Source: Polytrichum commune | Taxonomy: Eukaryota; Streptophyta; Polytrichopsida; Polytrichales; Polytrichaceae | Length of the DNA: 64,000 bases | Assembly (NCBI GenBank): GCA_950295325.1 | Contig: OX485805.1 | Span: forward strand, 52,848,758-52,912,757 | Direction of reading: 5' to 3' | In this document: piece after piece, positions 45,701 to 57,200 of the stretch | Numbering within the stretch: position 1 is the stretch's first letter | How the letters are laid out: each line of letters begins with the position of its first letter | The notes under the pieces: model-generated | Seen by the model: the letters and a program-made list of their open reading frames with translations, nothing else | The model's database searches: none | Told to the model about the DNA's origin: nothing | Made by a program: the position numbers and the translations under genes

Positions 45701-48700
45701 GTGGGACCAGGATAAGCTTAAGTGCACTTGATTGCATCTCCCCAAAAAACTGTTATATAACAGAGATAAAGTTTTCTTTGGTTTTAGTCAAATATCTTCC
45801 ATGGAAGGGGCTTGAGATCTTGCATGTGGAGTGTCTGGACGATTGCATACAAAACTGCATTTGTAGGCACAGTCTCTTAATTAAGAAGCAACTGTCGTAA
45901 CAAAGTAGAGGGCTGGTGCAGGTGGGTGATGCTAGTGGTATCCAATCGCCCATCTCATTTGGTGGATTTGGTGCCATTACTCGGCACATCAGTCGCCTTT
46001 CCAATGGTATTATTTCTCTTTCCTTCTCACTCTGGTGCAAAGGACATTGTAAGGTAAGGTAGACGTGCCTAATTCAGTTACTGATCCTAATTGGACATGT
46101 ATATATAAGTGGCATGTGGTATGGTGTGGCTCCAAAATATGACACTCTTTCTAAATTCATTAGTTAACATAATTGTGGGGACCTACATGACCATTTAATG
46201 AGCATTTAAGAATCTTCACTTTGATAATGAATAAGATATTCATATGAACTCTGAAAATTATGAGAATGTGGCTACAGCCTTGATTTGGATCATGCTAAAC
46301 ATCTTGCGTTCTTCATATCCTAGGAGAAGTGGGCTAGTCAGAAAAAGTTAACCATTCAAGATCCATCAACTTTAGTCTGCATTAATTCATGTAGAACCCT
46401 TTGCCTTTGGCTTTATCATTACAGCTGGTGTTGCATGCATCCTAAACTGCAAGAGTGGCATTGTTCAATATGCAGGGATTTATGAGGCATTGGAGGCAAA
46501 CCTACTTGACAAGAAAAGTTTAGCTCTATTAAATCCATATCTGGTAAGTTATACAGTCCTACCCCTTTAATATGACACATTTGGAAAATGAGAAAACTGT
46601 CGTATTATCTAGGTGTCAAAAATTCAATAATATGATCAAATGTACCTCTTTGTCATAATAACGAGGTGCTTCATGAAAATACATGCATTTGATATTTGGC
46701 CACATATGTAAATAAATATTATTTCAAATGTCTTTACAAATATGTAGATTTCTCTCATGAAATTTATGTGGACTTGAAGGAATCAATAGTCCGCTGATGT
46801 TGCCACTTCAATTAGCAACAAACATCTTATTGAGCTCCTTTGATATGGCGTGCAATTTCATCATGTTTGCAGGAGTACAATCTAATGGGTTGTCCGTAAA
46901 TAATGTAGCTAACAATTGAGCATGATGTTGAGCATCTGCCAGTTTTATAGTAGATGGAGGTCAATCAACTTCTTTTACAATCAACTTCTAAAACTCAACC
47001 AACCTCCAAACGGTCATATCTTTGCCAATATAACTCAAACTTGAGCAAAACTACCACCAAAAGAAATGTAATTTTAATACCTTTCCAACAATATGCACAT
47101 AAGAATGATCGGATTAGATTTGACCTCAAAATGTGCAAAAGAACATCAAAGTCTTGAAATCAACTCCTAATACTCAACCAACCTTCAAAGAGTCATAATT
47201 TTGCCAATGCAACTTAGACTTGAGAAAAACTACCACTAAAAGAAGTGCAATTTTAATAGCTTTCCAGCAGTATGCACATCAGAATGATTGGATCATATCT
47301 GACCTCAAAATGTGCAAAAAAACATCAATGTCTTGAAATCAACTTCTAAAACTCAACCAACCTTCAAACGATCATAACTCTGTCAATACAACTCAAAATT
47401 GATAAAAAACTACCACCAAAAGAAGAAGAAATTCAATAGCTTTCCAACAATATGCAGTATAAAGTAATATGATAAATATTGAGTTCAAAATGTTGGAAAA
47501 CAAATTGTGCACCTTTGTGCGGGGTTTAGGTGAAAAAATTGATGCGAAAGAGATAGAAACTAATGAGTGTCTTTGATTAGGTTTTGAGGTAGAGAACCTA
47601 GTTTCCTTAGTTCCCATGTTTTAACATCATTTTACATTAAAATTTTCTTTTACACACATGTGCGGAACATAAATTTCATATTAACTATGTAGTTGTACAT
47701 GTGTGGGACCTGTCATATTTTCATTTATTACCTTTGTAATATGACATTTGGGGGGTCCAGGAGTGTCGTATTAACAATGTCACAAATTGTATTGTAGAGG
47801 TAGATTCTGACTAGAAAGTCCGGTTTACAAAACTTGTGTCATTGTATCAAGGTTATCATATTATCGAGTGTCGTATTAAAGAGGTAGGACTGTATGGTCC
47901 TCTTTCTGGGATCTACATTGAGTCTATCTTCTGATGAAGACATAAAACAATGTGTAGTATTTGAAAGGTAAATACAGTGGTTCTGGAAGAAACCACCTAG
48001 TCCGGGGAGGATTTTGGCCATTCATAATCGGTTGAGATCCTAGTGTTTGCAAGTCCAACCGGTTACATGTTGACAGCCTTCGGTTTTCCTTTATTAAATT
48101 GGGGTATATTCTATAGATTCCTCTAAAATGATCGGTAATTTTCCTGCAGTCTTGAACTTCAACCGGTAATTTCTCAAACTCAACCAGTTCATGTGTAAGT
48201 AACTGCCGGTTCTCCCTGATCATAGACCTAGTCTATGCTCAGCGCGTTGATGAAAATGTACCAGTACACATAGCATTAGACAATTTCTATTCAAGTGACT
48301 TGAATCTGACGTGCTTAAGTTCTTATGGTGGCCAGCCCAATCTGAGTGGAGTCTGGATGTATCAGCGAGCTATGTCGGTGCGCCTTGATATAGAATCATC
48401 TCCAGATTTCATCAACGATCTTCTTTCCATTAACTTTAGGTGTATGGAGGTTGTTACTACCCCAAAACCAATACATTTGTTGCTCATTTGACTACTTTGG
48501 CATTCCTGTGGAGGTTCGAAGTCTGCTATTAAGAACTGAATGAATCAGGTGATTCTGTTGGAACCTCATTTGAGAAATTGATTGCCATGAAGATTGAAAG
48601 GTTTAGGACCTAAGAATCACACGTCTCAATTTTGTACATTGTTGGTGCAGAGGCTTGGGGATCCTGTGATTAGGCCATTCCTTCAGGTGTCTACGAAAAC

Positions 48701-50399
48701 CTGAGCAATTCCATTTTCGTTGACTGCTTGTTATGCTCTGTGGATACTGAGCCATGATGTTTCTGACAAAAATGTCGTTGTGCGGGAACACAGGATGTTG
48801 TCCAATTTGTGCCGCAGATAAGGTTGTTGACATTAATCATGCTGACCAAACCTCTCTTTATTCCCCAAATATTCCGACAGGTAGCACTTTCTTCAGAACT
48901 CCATTTTCTATTCTCGCATTGCACTCCACAAAAAGCTTCTAACTTGGTAGAACCCACAGTTGGACTCTCGCACTGAGGGCCACTTTTCATTATGACCAAG
49001 GTCCTTGACCATGAAATTGTGTGTACCCTTCAACCTAGTCCAAAGGCCTTACCATGGAAAATTAAGTGGAATTTTGCGGGGTCACAGGCCTTCGAGTGTG
49101 ATGTAAAGACACCCACAACCGGGCTTTCAACCAAATGCTATTTCACTACCATCATATTCATGTGGGCCCTTCTACACAATAAGTCAAAATTAAAGAAAGG
49201 GTGATGATAATTTGAAATGTCACGGTCCCTTGGTTTTGTGTTAGATCCACCACTTGAGGTGGGTTCAACACAAAACCCGATAGACTATGAAACAAACTTA
49301 GCCATTGCATGCCATGACATTGAATAGGACTCCATGTAGGCTTTTCATCCATTCAAACTTCATTGGTCCCTTTAGTATAAAATGAAGTGATTTGGTCTTT
49401 GCATTTTCCACCAATGAGAGATTTTGGATTTCAAAGGTCAGAGGCCCTCAAGCTCTAGCTGTAAAGTGCCCCCTCAATCATATGTATAGAATAGAGAAGA
49501 AGCGCCCCTTCAAACATTTGTAAAGAATAAAGTGCCCGCTCAATCATAGTAGCGCACGGCCTGTCACCTTGAATTCGAATTGCATAACCCTACACACTTT
49601 TCAATTCCAAACAAAACCTAAGGAATTCCAAATGACTTTTTTTTTTGGTTAAAATTTTCCTCCAAATTCATGCAGGTGGGTCTTTTCCCTCTCTTTGATT
49701 GGACACAGCACTTTGTAGCTCTGGCGGTATATACAGTCTTGTGGCTCACAGTTGGCAAGAAACTCAGGTGTGTTGAGACTCACCACTCAAATCCATATCC
49801 TTATCTATAGTTTCTGAATTTCATCTTCTTGTATAATGTCAATCATCATGTAGAGTTTTCACTATGTTAAGGTAGATGTAGATGGGTCTTGAATAGTTGC
49901 TGTTTCCGACGAGCCTACTACTCCTAGGATATATAACACGCGTTTCGTAAGAGATAGTTAGGAAAATCTGAATCAGACAGTAGGCCACTTGCCTCATAAC
50001 TTATAGGGTCCATATGAATATCTTACTCATTCTGAGTGTGAAGATTCTCGTGGTCATCAAAGTGGTCATAGAGGTCCCCTAATTATGTTGACTATCAAGT
50101 TTAGAACAGTTCTCATATTTTGAGCACGCACTCCAATCTCTTTTAAACACATATCTTTTTGGTAACCGTTCTTTGAGCCACAAACATACAACTCAAATCT
50201 AGGTGTCCGATTAAGACGAGTTACCAGATAAGACTTGCCTAGTCTCATCTACCTTAGTTTGCCAAATCCATCATACTTAATGCATTGGAGAGTTGTTGAC
50301 AGGTCTTGGGTGAATAGCTTGCCGAAGGACGAGCAGTACAGGTGGCATCGCCGATTTGAAGCCTGGCAATACGGCTCTGGCCTCGATTACCATTCATAA
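39798..50399 (+). CDS. Plastid FAD-dependent oxidoreductase, lycopene-cyclase-like
   Basis: Eighteen exons join in frame to 630 residues: 39,798-40,064; 40,785-40,902; 41,324-41,511; 42,066-42,173; 42,718-42,782; 43,195-43,300; 43,421-43,504; 44,041-44,187; 44,843-44,971; 45,251-45,318; 45,458-45,491; 45,922-46,006; 46,476-46,543; 48,336-48,449; 48,651-48,686; 48,794-48,880; 49,676-49,767; 50,303-50,399. All introns are GT..AG. The first ~80 residues look like a plastid transit peptide. A dinucleotide-binding fold follows (FDVVVCGGTLGVFLATALAL, ~157-176), then QEWNVSRKELRE, LLLDVMGNASPIVRQ, YFWEAFPAGSGPTDRTTYM, VGDASGIQSPISFGGFG and a membrane-prone C-terminus (FALAVYTVLWL-like, exon 17). This order fits the plant/cyanobacterial family of Arabidopsis At2g32640, annotated lycopene beta/epsilon cyclase-like; its substrate is not established. 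It appears intact. Confidence 0.9.
40150..40480. repeat. ~107-bp tandem repeats in intron 1
   Basis: Three units start near 40,161, 40,271 and 40,376 with CACGAATTTG or CAAGAATTTG, followed by TCTAGTTCATAAGGA, TGGGTTCATATTGAAAA, and AAACCTGTTCATTCCAT or variants. They lie wholly in the first intron. The plus strand happens to stay open across two units. Confidence 0.85.
41760..42019 (-). mobile_element. MITE family A copy in intron 3
   Basis: The reverse complement contains GTTACAATGAGATTGGACTA and TGCTCAGAACATAGTCACC. The right border reads CATACTTTAG, a decayed form of the family end, 46 bp before the next exon. Confidence 0.65.
44228..44312 (+). mobile_element. MITE family A left fragment in intron 8
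   Basis: TAAGGTAGACGTGCCTATTT, TACTTTTCTTAATCGGACAC and ATGTGGTTAGGTGTGG match the first ~85 bp of the family. The rest is missing. Confidence 0.65.
46053..46380 (+). mobile_element. MITE family A copy in intron 12
   Basis: It starts AAGGTAGACGTGCCTAATTC and carries AATTGGACATGTATATATAAGTGGC-like sequence, TTAATGAGCATTTAAGAATC, TCACTTTGATAATGAATAAG and CATCCTAGGAGAAGTGGGCT-like sequence, ending CAACTTTAG. It begins just 46 bp after an exon. Confidence 0.75.
46554..47892. mobile_element. pogo/Lemi-like non-autonomous element in intron 13
   Basis: It starts CAGTCCTACCCCTTTAATAT and ends with the mirror ATTAAAGAGGTAGGACTG, each bordered by TA. TA duplications and CAGT starts are typical of Tc1/mariner-pogo elements; plant Lemi/Emigrant elements have similar ends. 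The 1,339-bp interior holds no transposase, only a 179-bp tandem repeat and AT-rich filler. Inner terminal symmetry continues (GACACATTTGG...GTCGTATTATC). It inserted 10 bp after the 5' splice site without destroying it (CTG|GTAAGTTATA). Confidence 0.85.
46981..47465. repeat. 179-bp tandem repeat inside the pogo-like element
   Basis: Units start at 46,981, 47,160 and 47,339 with TCAACTTCTAAAACTCAACC or close variants, followed by CCAACCTTCAAACGGTCATA, ACTACCACCAAAAGAA, AGCTTTCCAACAATATGCAC and CTCAAAATGTGCAAAA. The last unit is incomplete, so there are about 2.7 copies. The period is exactly 179 bp in both intervals. Confidence 0.9.
48050..48205. repeat. Dispersed repeat G, longest copy, in intron 13
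   Basis: TATAGATTCCTCTAAAATGA, TCGGTAATTTTCCTGCAGTC and TTGAACTTCAACCGGTAATT recur at about 63,395-63,460 with few changes (CATAGATTCCTCTAAAACGA). The left part also matches 20,690-20,760. CCGGT and ACCGG phrases are spread through it. Confidence 0.65.
48977..49447. mobile_element. Diverged PIF/Harbinger-like MITE in intron 16
   Basis: It starts GGGCCACTTTTCATTATGAC, with GACCATGAAATTGTG inside as in the complete family E element, and ends GGTCAGAGGCCC. ACCAAATGCTA and ATTCATGTGGGCCCTTCTAC match internal phrases of 28,870-29,361. Flanks TGA/TCA are not a clean duplication, consistent with age. Confidence 0.65.
49868..50256 (-). mobile_element. MITE family A copy in last intron, both ends
   Basis: It begins TAAGGTAGATGTAGATGGGTC and ends TCTCATCTACCTTA, the clearest terminal inverted repeat of the family. 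The reverse complement has all family landmarks. It is 389 bp and lies 46 bp before the last exon. Confidence 0.85.
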
Positions 50400-53300
50400 G
50401 TTATTGATCACTAACTACAAGAACATTTTTTAAGTGCTGGGGAGTTTGAGTCATCGAGCAGCTGAATCATTCCTTACAAAAATCCCATAATCCTAAACAC
50501 ATGGCAGATATATCAGTAAGCTTAGCTTCGATCAATGGGCAGTCACTCAAGGGTGGTCATTCTATCTGTACAGTTGATATGTAAATCTCATTTTTCTCAC
50601 CATTGCTTGAATGATCTCTTAGCCCTCAAAGGATGTAGAGGCTCAATGTATGACATATAAGGTATGCATAATTTCTACGAGCCTTGCCAAGTCTTGAAAT
50701 GATTATTTGTTTATTTTTTCAAATTTTCAAATTTGGTGGTTGAAACTTCATTTAATACATACTCTTATGTCGAGGATAACACAATTGTTTTTTTACCTCA
50801 TGTGTGACATTGATGATCAAAATTACAAGTGTGTGTTTGTACCAAAGGGCACTCAATTTGTATTTTCAAACTTGTCTTCAACAATCTTGAGGTGTTGAAC
50901 CGAATTGGAAAGTGTACTCGAAGAATAAGTTTGCTTTAGATAGGGTCACATTAGACATAATTAACTAGAAATGTAATAATGTAGTTCAAGCCTCGTATCC
51001 ACATTTTTGTGCATGCAGAGAGGCCCAGTTTGGGCTTCTTGGATATTTGAGGGTTAGCATCTAAATGCTTTGGATGTCATGAAATGACGAGTTGTTTTAC
51101 TTTGAGGTCGTGGATGGGAGGGATGGTTTGAATGGATTGAGGCAAGATTTGGATCATGTGTAGGGGAATTCTTCACGGAGATAGTGTAAATTCATTTTCT
51201 TGAAAAAAATAAAATATAATGCTTGTTGTCTATAATTTTTTGAGTGAGTTACGCCTCTTTGTGAACTTTCCCACTAAAAGTAAACGTATTGTTATAACTT
51301 TGGAATGGAACTTTTATGGTGTGGAGATCCTTTCATAGATTGAAAGCACATGATTTTGCAGTAACTTTGATAGAATTTGGACCCACAACTATACTATGTC
51401 ATTATCTTGTAGTGATTGGTGAACTATAGTGGTAACACTAGCACGGCTTGAATTCTAGTGGAAATTGTAACCCCCACCACTTGCAAAATGGAGAGAATTG
51501 ACCACTCATGCTCTTGGCTTTATGCTTAACGACTTCAATAAAGAAATAAAAAGTTGGTTGCAACTTTAATTTGTCAAGATTTACACAGATTTGATACCCA
51601 TGGGTAGGTTATTTGATACATTTATTGATGTTGATTATGGATACCATGTATTCACATGTATACTAGACCAACATTGGAGCATACCTCTCATCCATCCAAT
51701 AAATATGGGTGTCAAATGAAATGAAAAAACTAACCTTTGTACTACATACTATTTCGAGACTTTATGTTTCATGAAGGAGAAATATGCTCATATGTGATAA
51801 TTCCTTCTTGCCATATTGGACATACTCAATTAAGGTCAATTATCTTATAGCATGAGAAGGATGCAAGACAATTATATAATTACACCCTTTACACGTATTA
51901 TTGTGGTGTACCATTTGGAGATATATGTTGCCCTAAGTTTTCACCAATTGCAACCATTTTTCTATTCATGTTATGTAAATAAATAATATGCACATCGAGA
52001 AACATAATATGTGTTCCTTGATTTTTTTTAAATGATACTCTCAACAATGCTTGATTCCAAATGGTAAACCACAATAATAGGTGTAAAAGGTGTTGCTAGG
52101 ATAAACATGTACCTATAAGCATATATTCTTACATTATCAAGTCAAAACCACATGATTTGTGGGTGCCAAGACAAATGTAGTTAAGTGATGAAGATCAGTC
52201 TTGTCCTGTATTTTTAGCTTGTTGTGATCTCTTGATAGCCTTATATACATTCATCTCTTCTTATAACCTTACGAACTTCAATTGAATTGATTGGTCTTAT
52301 GTTCAAGCAATTTCTTCTTCTTTAATTAGGTCCACTTTACACTCGGGGTGAGATTGAGGGCCAACTCGCACTCTAAGATTTTGAACCAATAGGATTGTTT
52401 GGTTTCATCAAATCCAACTCAAGGGTTTTAAGCTAGGGTTGGGCCCGAACATTCACTCATCCTATGTGGTGTCCTAGGCAAAAATTTGGCGCCAAACCTT
52501 CGGGCCATCTTGAAAAAATTAGAACAAGGTCTTCCTTGGCCCCAACTCTCAACATGGGTTGGATTGGGCTCATGTGTTGGATAATGATAATCTCTATCAT
52601 TGATTTATGTAAGGTCACTTCTCTCACTAAACTTTCCTCTCAAGAACATTGAGATCTAAAATCAAGCCTCATCACTTTACATGTGAGAAGGCCAAGGATT
52701 TCACATCATGTGACATTGACATGACGCCATACCAAAAAACATCACATTCAGGGGGGGGGGGGGGTTAAATCTGACAATGTACCCATGAGTAAATTGACGC
52801 GATCAACATCCTGGTCAAGACTATGGTTGATTGCTACTTTGTAGTTGACATGATAGTCGACTACAGAAGAGAGAAAATTTTAGAAATTCCAAAATTCTAA
52901 ACCATTAGTTCTTGTTGGCTCCAAAATTTACAGGTCCGTATTTTTTGGGGATATTTTAGATTTTTGGTAAGCAATTTATTGTTGTGATCTACTACATCAC
53001 ATCGGTGTGCACATCCTTGGACAAGGTTGGACATGAAAACAGTTGATAAACTTGGGCCGGATTGAGGGCTTACTCTTTGAGGATTAGGTTGGTGCTTGGG
53101 CCAGCCCCAAGCCGTGTATAAAGTGGGCCTTAGTAAGATTGAATTATGGACTTATTATCTCAGCTAGATGGATGAAATTGTTTAATCATTCAATGATATT
53201 TTAAGTGTTTTATATTAAGGATATAATATGGGAATATGATCACGATTGGAAGAGGCAATTAGAGGTCTTTCTTGAAGGTAGGTTTTGGTGGTGAGCACCA

Positions 53301-53865
53301 CCTTCAGTAAGCATGTGTTCACATCATGGACATGAAGTCATTTTTTGATTGAATAAACATCACAACACATAATATTTCTAATCCAATATAGGAAGATAGT
53401 CTACAATGTGGACTTGTGATGTTCAACATTGTAGGTTGGTAAATAATGCGCACTCACATTGTCATTCTCAATGTTGTGTAATGTGGATATAAGCAAAAAT
53501 AATGTGCCCCACAATATTTATCATTGTTAGTGGAGCTTCTTTGTGGTTGTTTCAATATCCTTTCTCCTCTATGCCTTCATTTCTTCAACCATGATGTGCA
53601 CTAAATTATCCTAATTGTGTGGACTACAATAGTTCTCTAGTACCCACATCAACCTATTATTGTCACTGAGAGTCCCATGGGTTATCTCTACCAAAAAGAG
53701 AAGCCAACATGGCGCCACATCATATCTTCATATCCCCCCCCCCCAAAAAAAAAGAAGAAGAAAAAGAAAACTTCATATGGACATTCTAATATGTTTCAAG
53801 AATAGGTAGGTACAAGTCCTAGTCAATTTGCTATAATTTAAAAGAGATCAATGCTCCAAAATATT
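50400..53865. other. Gene-poor DNA downstream of the lycopene-cyclase-like gene
   Basis: The first few hundred bases are probably 3' UTR. Otherwise I see no gene. At 52,630-52,690, TTCCTCTCAAGAACATTGAG, ATCTAAAATCAAGCCTCATC and ACTTTACATGTGA resemble 30,808-30,865 at the inner border of the right palindrome arm. Runs of 14 G (52,751-52,764) and 11 C (53,734-53,744, followed by A-rich sequence) are present. Confidence 0.45.
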
Positions 53866-53873
53866 TTTGAAGG

Positions 53874-54272
53874 CACGGGTAGATCACTCCATTGTCAAGT
53901 TGAACACCACGTGCGACCAAAAAAAATCTTCTTTTTGGTAAGTTGCATCACCAAAATGGGTCAAATTTTTTTCATGAGTAGATATACACAGTACCTATGA
54001 CATAGGTAAAAGTGGTAACTAAATTTGATGATTTGTTTTTTTCATAAAACATACCGTTTCTAACTAGAATGACACAGAATTGAACTAAAACATTTATTAA
54101 AAAAATAAAGATGACTAAAAATTTCAAAAAAATATACAAAAGATACTATCAATGGTTATGTATATGTAGAAAAAATATCATAAATTTTAAAATTATATAT
54201 GGCATGTAATATAGGGTTAGCAAACTTTGTCCGCACGTGGTGTCAACTTGACAATGAAGTGACCTCCCCGTG
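53874..54272. mobile_element. hAT-type MITE copy 2 (family H)
   Basis: CACGGGTAGATCACTCCATT at the left and GAAGTGACCTCCCCGTG at the right, flanked by a perfect 8-bp duplication TTTGAAGG (53,866-53,873 and 54,273-54,280). Subterminal CACCACGTGCGACC and GTCCGCACGTGGTG are inverted. The element is 399 bp and shorter inside than copy 1. Confidence 0.88.
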
Positions 54273-54280
54273 TTTGAAGG

Positions 54281-57200
54281 TTGTGAAAGGTCATTAAGAC
54301 TTGAATGAGCAAGAAAATTCTCTTGCCTGGGGATGTTGCCAATTGTGAGGATCAACTATGTTTAGTAATATGGGCAACACCCCAAACCAAACATGTCTCA
54401 AAATGGCATTAAAGCTCATTGTGAGAGACACTCATCAGTTGGTCAATGAACTTTGACCACCACTAGAGTAGGCATATATGCTCCAAATTTGGAAACTAAA
54501 ACCCTCAAGTATGTATATATGCATCTATATGTATATGTTTCTATAGATACCTATCCCACATGTCATCCAAATTTAAACAAAACAAAATTTACTCTAGTTC
54601 TTTCAGCTTGGAACTACAACTTTCCGACAATCAGATCAAATCTTCTCAAATTTGTGTTGGAAAGAAGAAACACTTCTTCTCATATCCTCACAATGGAGTT
54701 GGTTTCCACATACAAATGGTTGATCATACCATAGAATAGTTGGTGACAATGGGTTGAATTCGACCCCATGATGCACCAATGTATGCATATAATAAACATG
54801 CACCGCAAAAAAATTAGTTTTAAAATTTAAAATCTTGTTATAAAAACACAAATAAAAGATCACATGTATTTTTCAATGTTTTCTTACATCCATTGCCAGT
54901 TTGATGTTCTTTTTTCTAGTAAAGGTAGCACTACCTTTGAGTTTTTCTTAGGCTACTTTGAATCTATTTGAGTAGTTACTTTCACTACTTAAAATTAATT
55001 ATGTCCGTTTCTAGGAAAAAACTAATGCCAAGTTGTAATCTAGGCTAGATTAGAATCTAAACAAATCTAATAGCCAAAAAGCAACAAAAAAGTTGGTGGG
55101 TCAAAAAGGTAGTTGCACTTTTTGGAAAAGTATTCCAAAACCCGCACTGGAAACCATTTGGACACATTTTTAAACCTATTATTTTTGAATAATTCCTCAT
55201 TCATTCAGCCTTGCTTTGCAAGCTTTTCCTTAGTTCTTGTTAAGGTAATATTGCAAGTTCTCAAAGGGTACCTCACTAGTATTATTACTTAAATTTGTTA
55301 TGCAAAAACACAATTCTTTAGGTCAAACTTTAACAAAACATTCAACTAACAAATTTATTGATTGATTAAAATTTCCTTGCCTTGTTATTCAACTGACAAA
55401 TATATACACATTAACTAATTTAAAAAATGCACTAGAAAAGAAGATGACAAAATGGCCGACTACATATAAGTTATTGCTATCACTACGCACCCACACCTAC
55501 CTTGAGTATATTCTTTGGGAATTGCTCTCATCATCACAGATGTGTTAGAAATAGAGATAGAAAAAGAAGCTTGATAAAGGCTCTCCACCCAACCGTAGAG
55601 AAGGAAGTCACATAAGTTGATAACTAGTTGATAGTCTTCCTCTCACCCCCAACTTCCTGAGCCTCTTTATCGATATATGGATTATACTTGTAGTCTCTTG
55701 ATCCTTTAGGTAAAGATACCATAACACCAATCATTTGGTTGTTAAATTACTCAACTCAAACACTTGAGGTCACTTGAGGCCTTTTAGTTTCAACCACAAC
55801 ACTCTATTCAAATTCCAACATGATGGCAATGCCATGAGACAAAATCCGTGTTGAACAAAGGGCAAAACTACATTATCTATGAATAATTGTGGCATAAAAT
55901 TTGATGGGCCAAGTTAAACAAGATGACCTCCACGATGTGTCATGTAGCAACACTGGCATAAACCCATGCCATCTCGGTCCTTTCCACCCATGCATATGAC
56001 ACAATACTTTAGCACGGATCCCTCAACTTTTTGGAACATTGTGGAATGGCAAGGTGATAGGTGAAACTACCACCACCACCACCACGTTCTTCCATTGTAC
56101 TGTACATAGTTGTGTTCTGTGCCAACTTGTCTTCTTTTGTTGCCACCAAATGATTGCAAGATCATCCATGTTGGTCGATGTTGATGAATAGTGTGGGCCA
56201 CACTAAACTGGATGTATAGTGTACTATCTATGACATATTGGAGGAAGCGGTGCACATGCATGCGACCATGGGTGCGCTATTTAGGGCATGCAAATCATGC
56301 CTTGAAATCTACTCTAATGGTCAACTATGTTAATGATGTTACATGAGCTCATATTCATTTTACTTCTCATGAATAACTTTATGAAACAAATTGAAAAAGG
56401 TGAATGGTGATCTCATGGGATGGTCACACAATTGTGGAGCCCACCTCCAAGAAGGTAGGAAATACCCCTTCTATGGCTCTTGGTAAATGGGTTCAAAGTA
56501 AGGAAGAATAGGCTCCCATTCATGTTCGTGCAAAATAAAAGTAGCGATATTAATTCTATTTATTTATTACAATCATACAATTTGTCATCTATGATGGTGG
56601 GAGTTGTGGCCAATGTGGGAACTATAGTGCAAATCGGGCATCATGGTCTACATTAGGACTTGCTCATAAAGGCTCCCAAAAGCTCAAAGCCCTATAAGTT
56701 AACTCCCCCCCACCCCGCAAGCCTCTTTGGATAGAAAGCTCACAAAATGGGGGGTCCTTTGACCGTACTATTGGCGTGGTCAACCTTAACCACAAAATGT
56801 AGAGTCTTGATTGATTTATAGCTTAGAGGTAAAATAAAAAGTTGTGTAGGCAAAATATTGTGTGTAGGCCAAATAAAATAAATATAAATATAAAAATCAA
56901 AATTTCAAAATGTCAAAATTTCAAGAGAGAATCAATGGCTATAGTCATTTGAGTAATGAAGCCACATAAGATTAATCTAAGGGGGGGTAGTCATTGGTTG
57001 GAGTAGCAATATACGTGCGAACAAATGATAGGGTATTTTAAAAACATGGGGGCTAAAAATTATAAATGGACTTAAGAGTAATATAGGGTATCAAAAATAG
57101 CACTAGACATCTTTAAAGTACTATAGGGTATGGAATAATAGGTAATTTGGAATTATAAGTAATGCAAGCCATTTTTCTATTAACCCAAAGTAGAAATTTA

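Noticed and set aside
46981-47465. Centromeric satellite
   Set aside because: There are fewer than three copies, enclosed by TA-flanked transposon ends within an intron.
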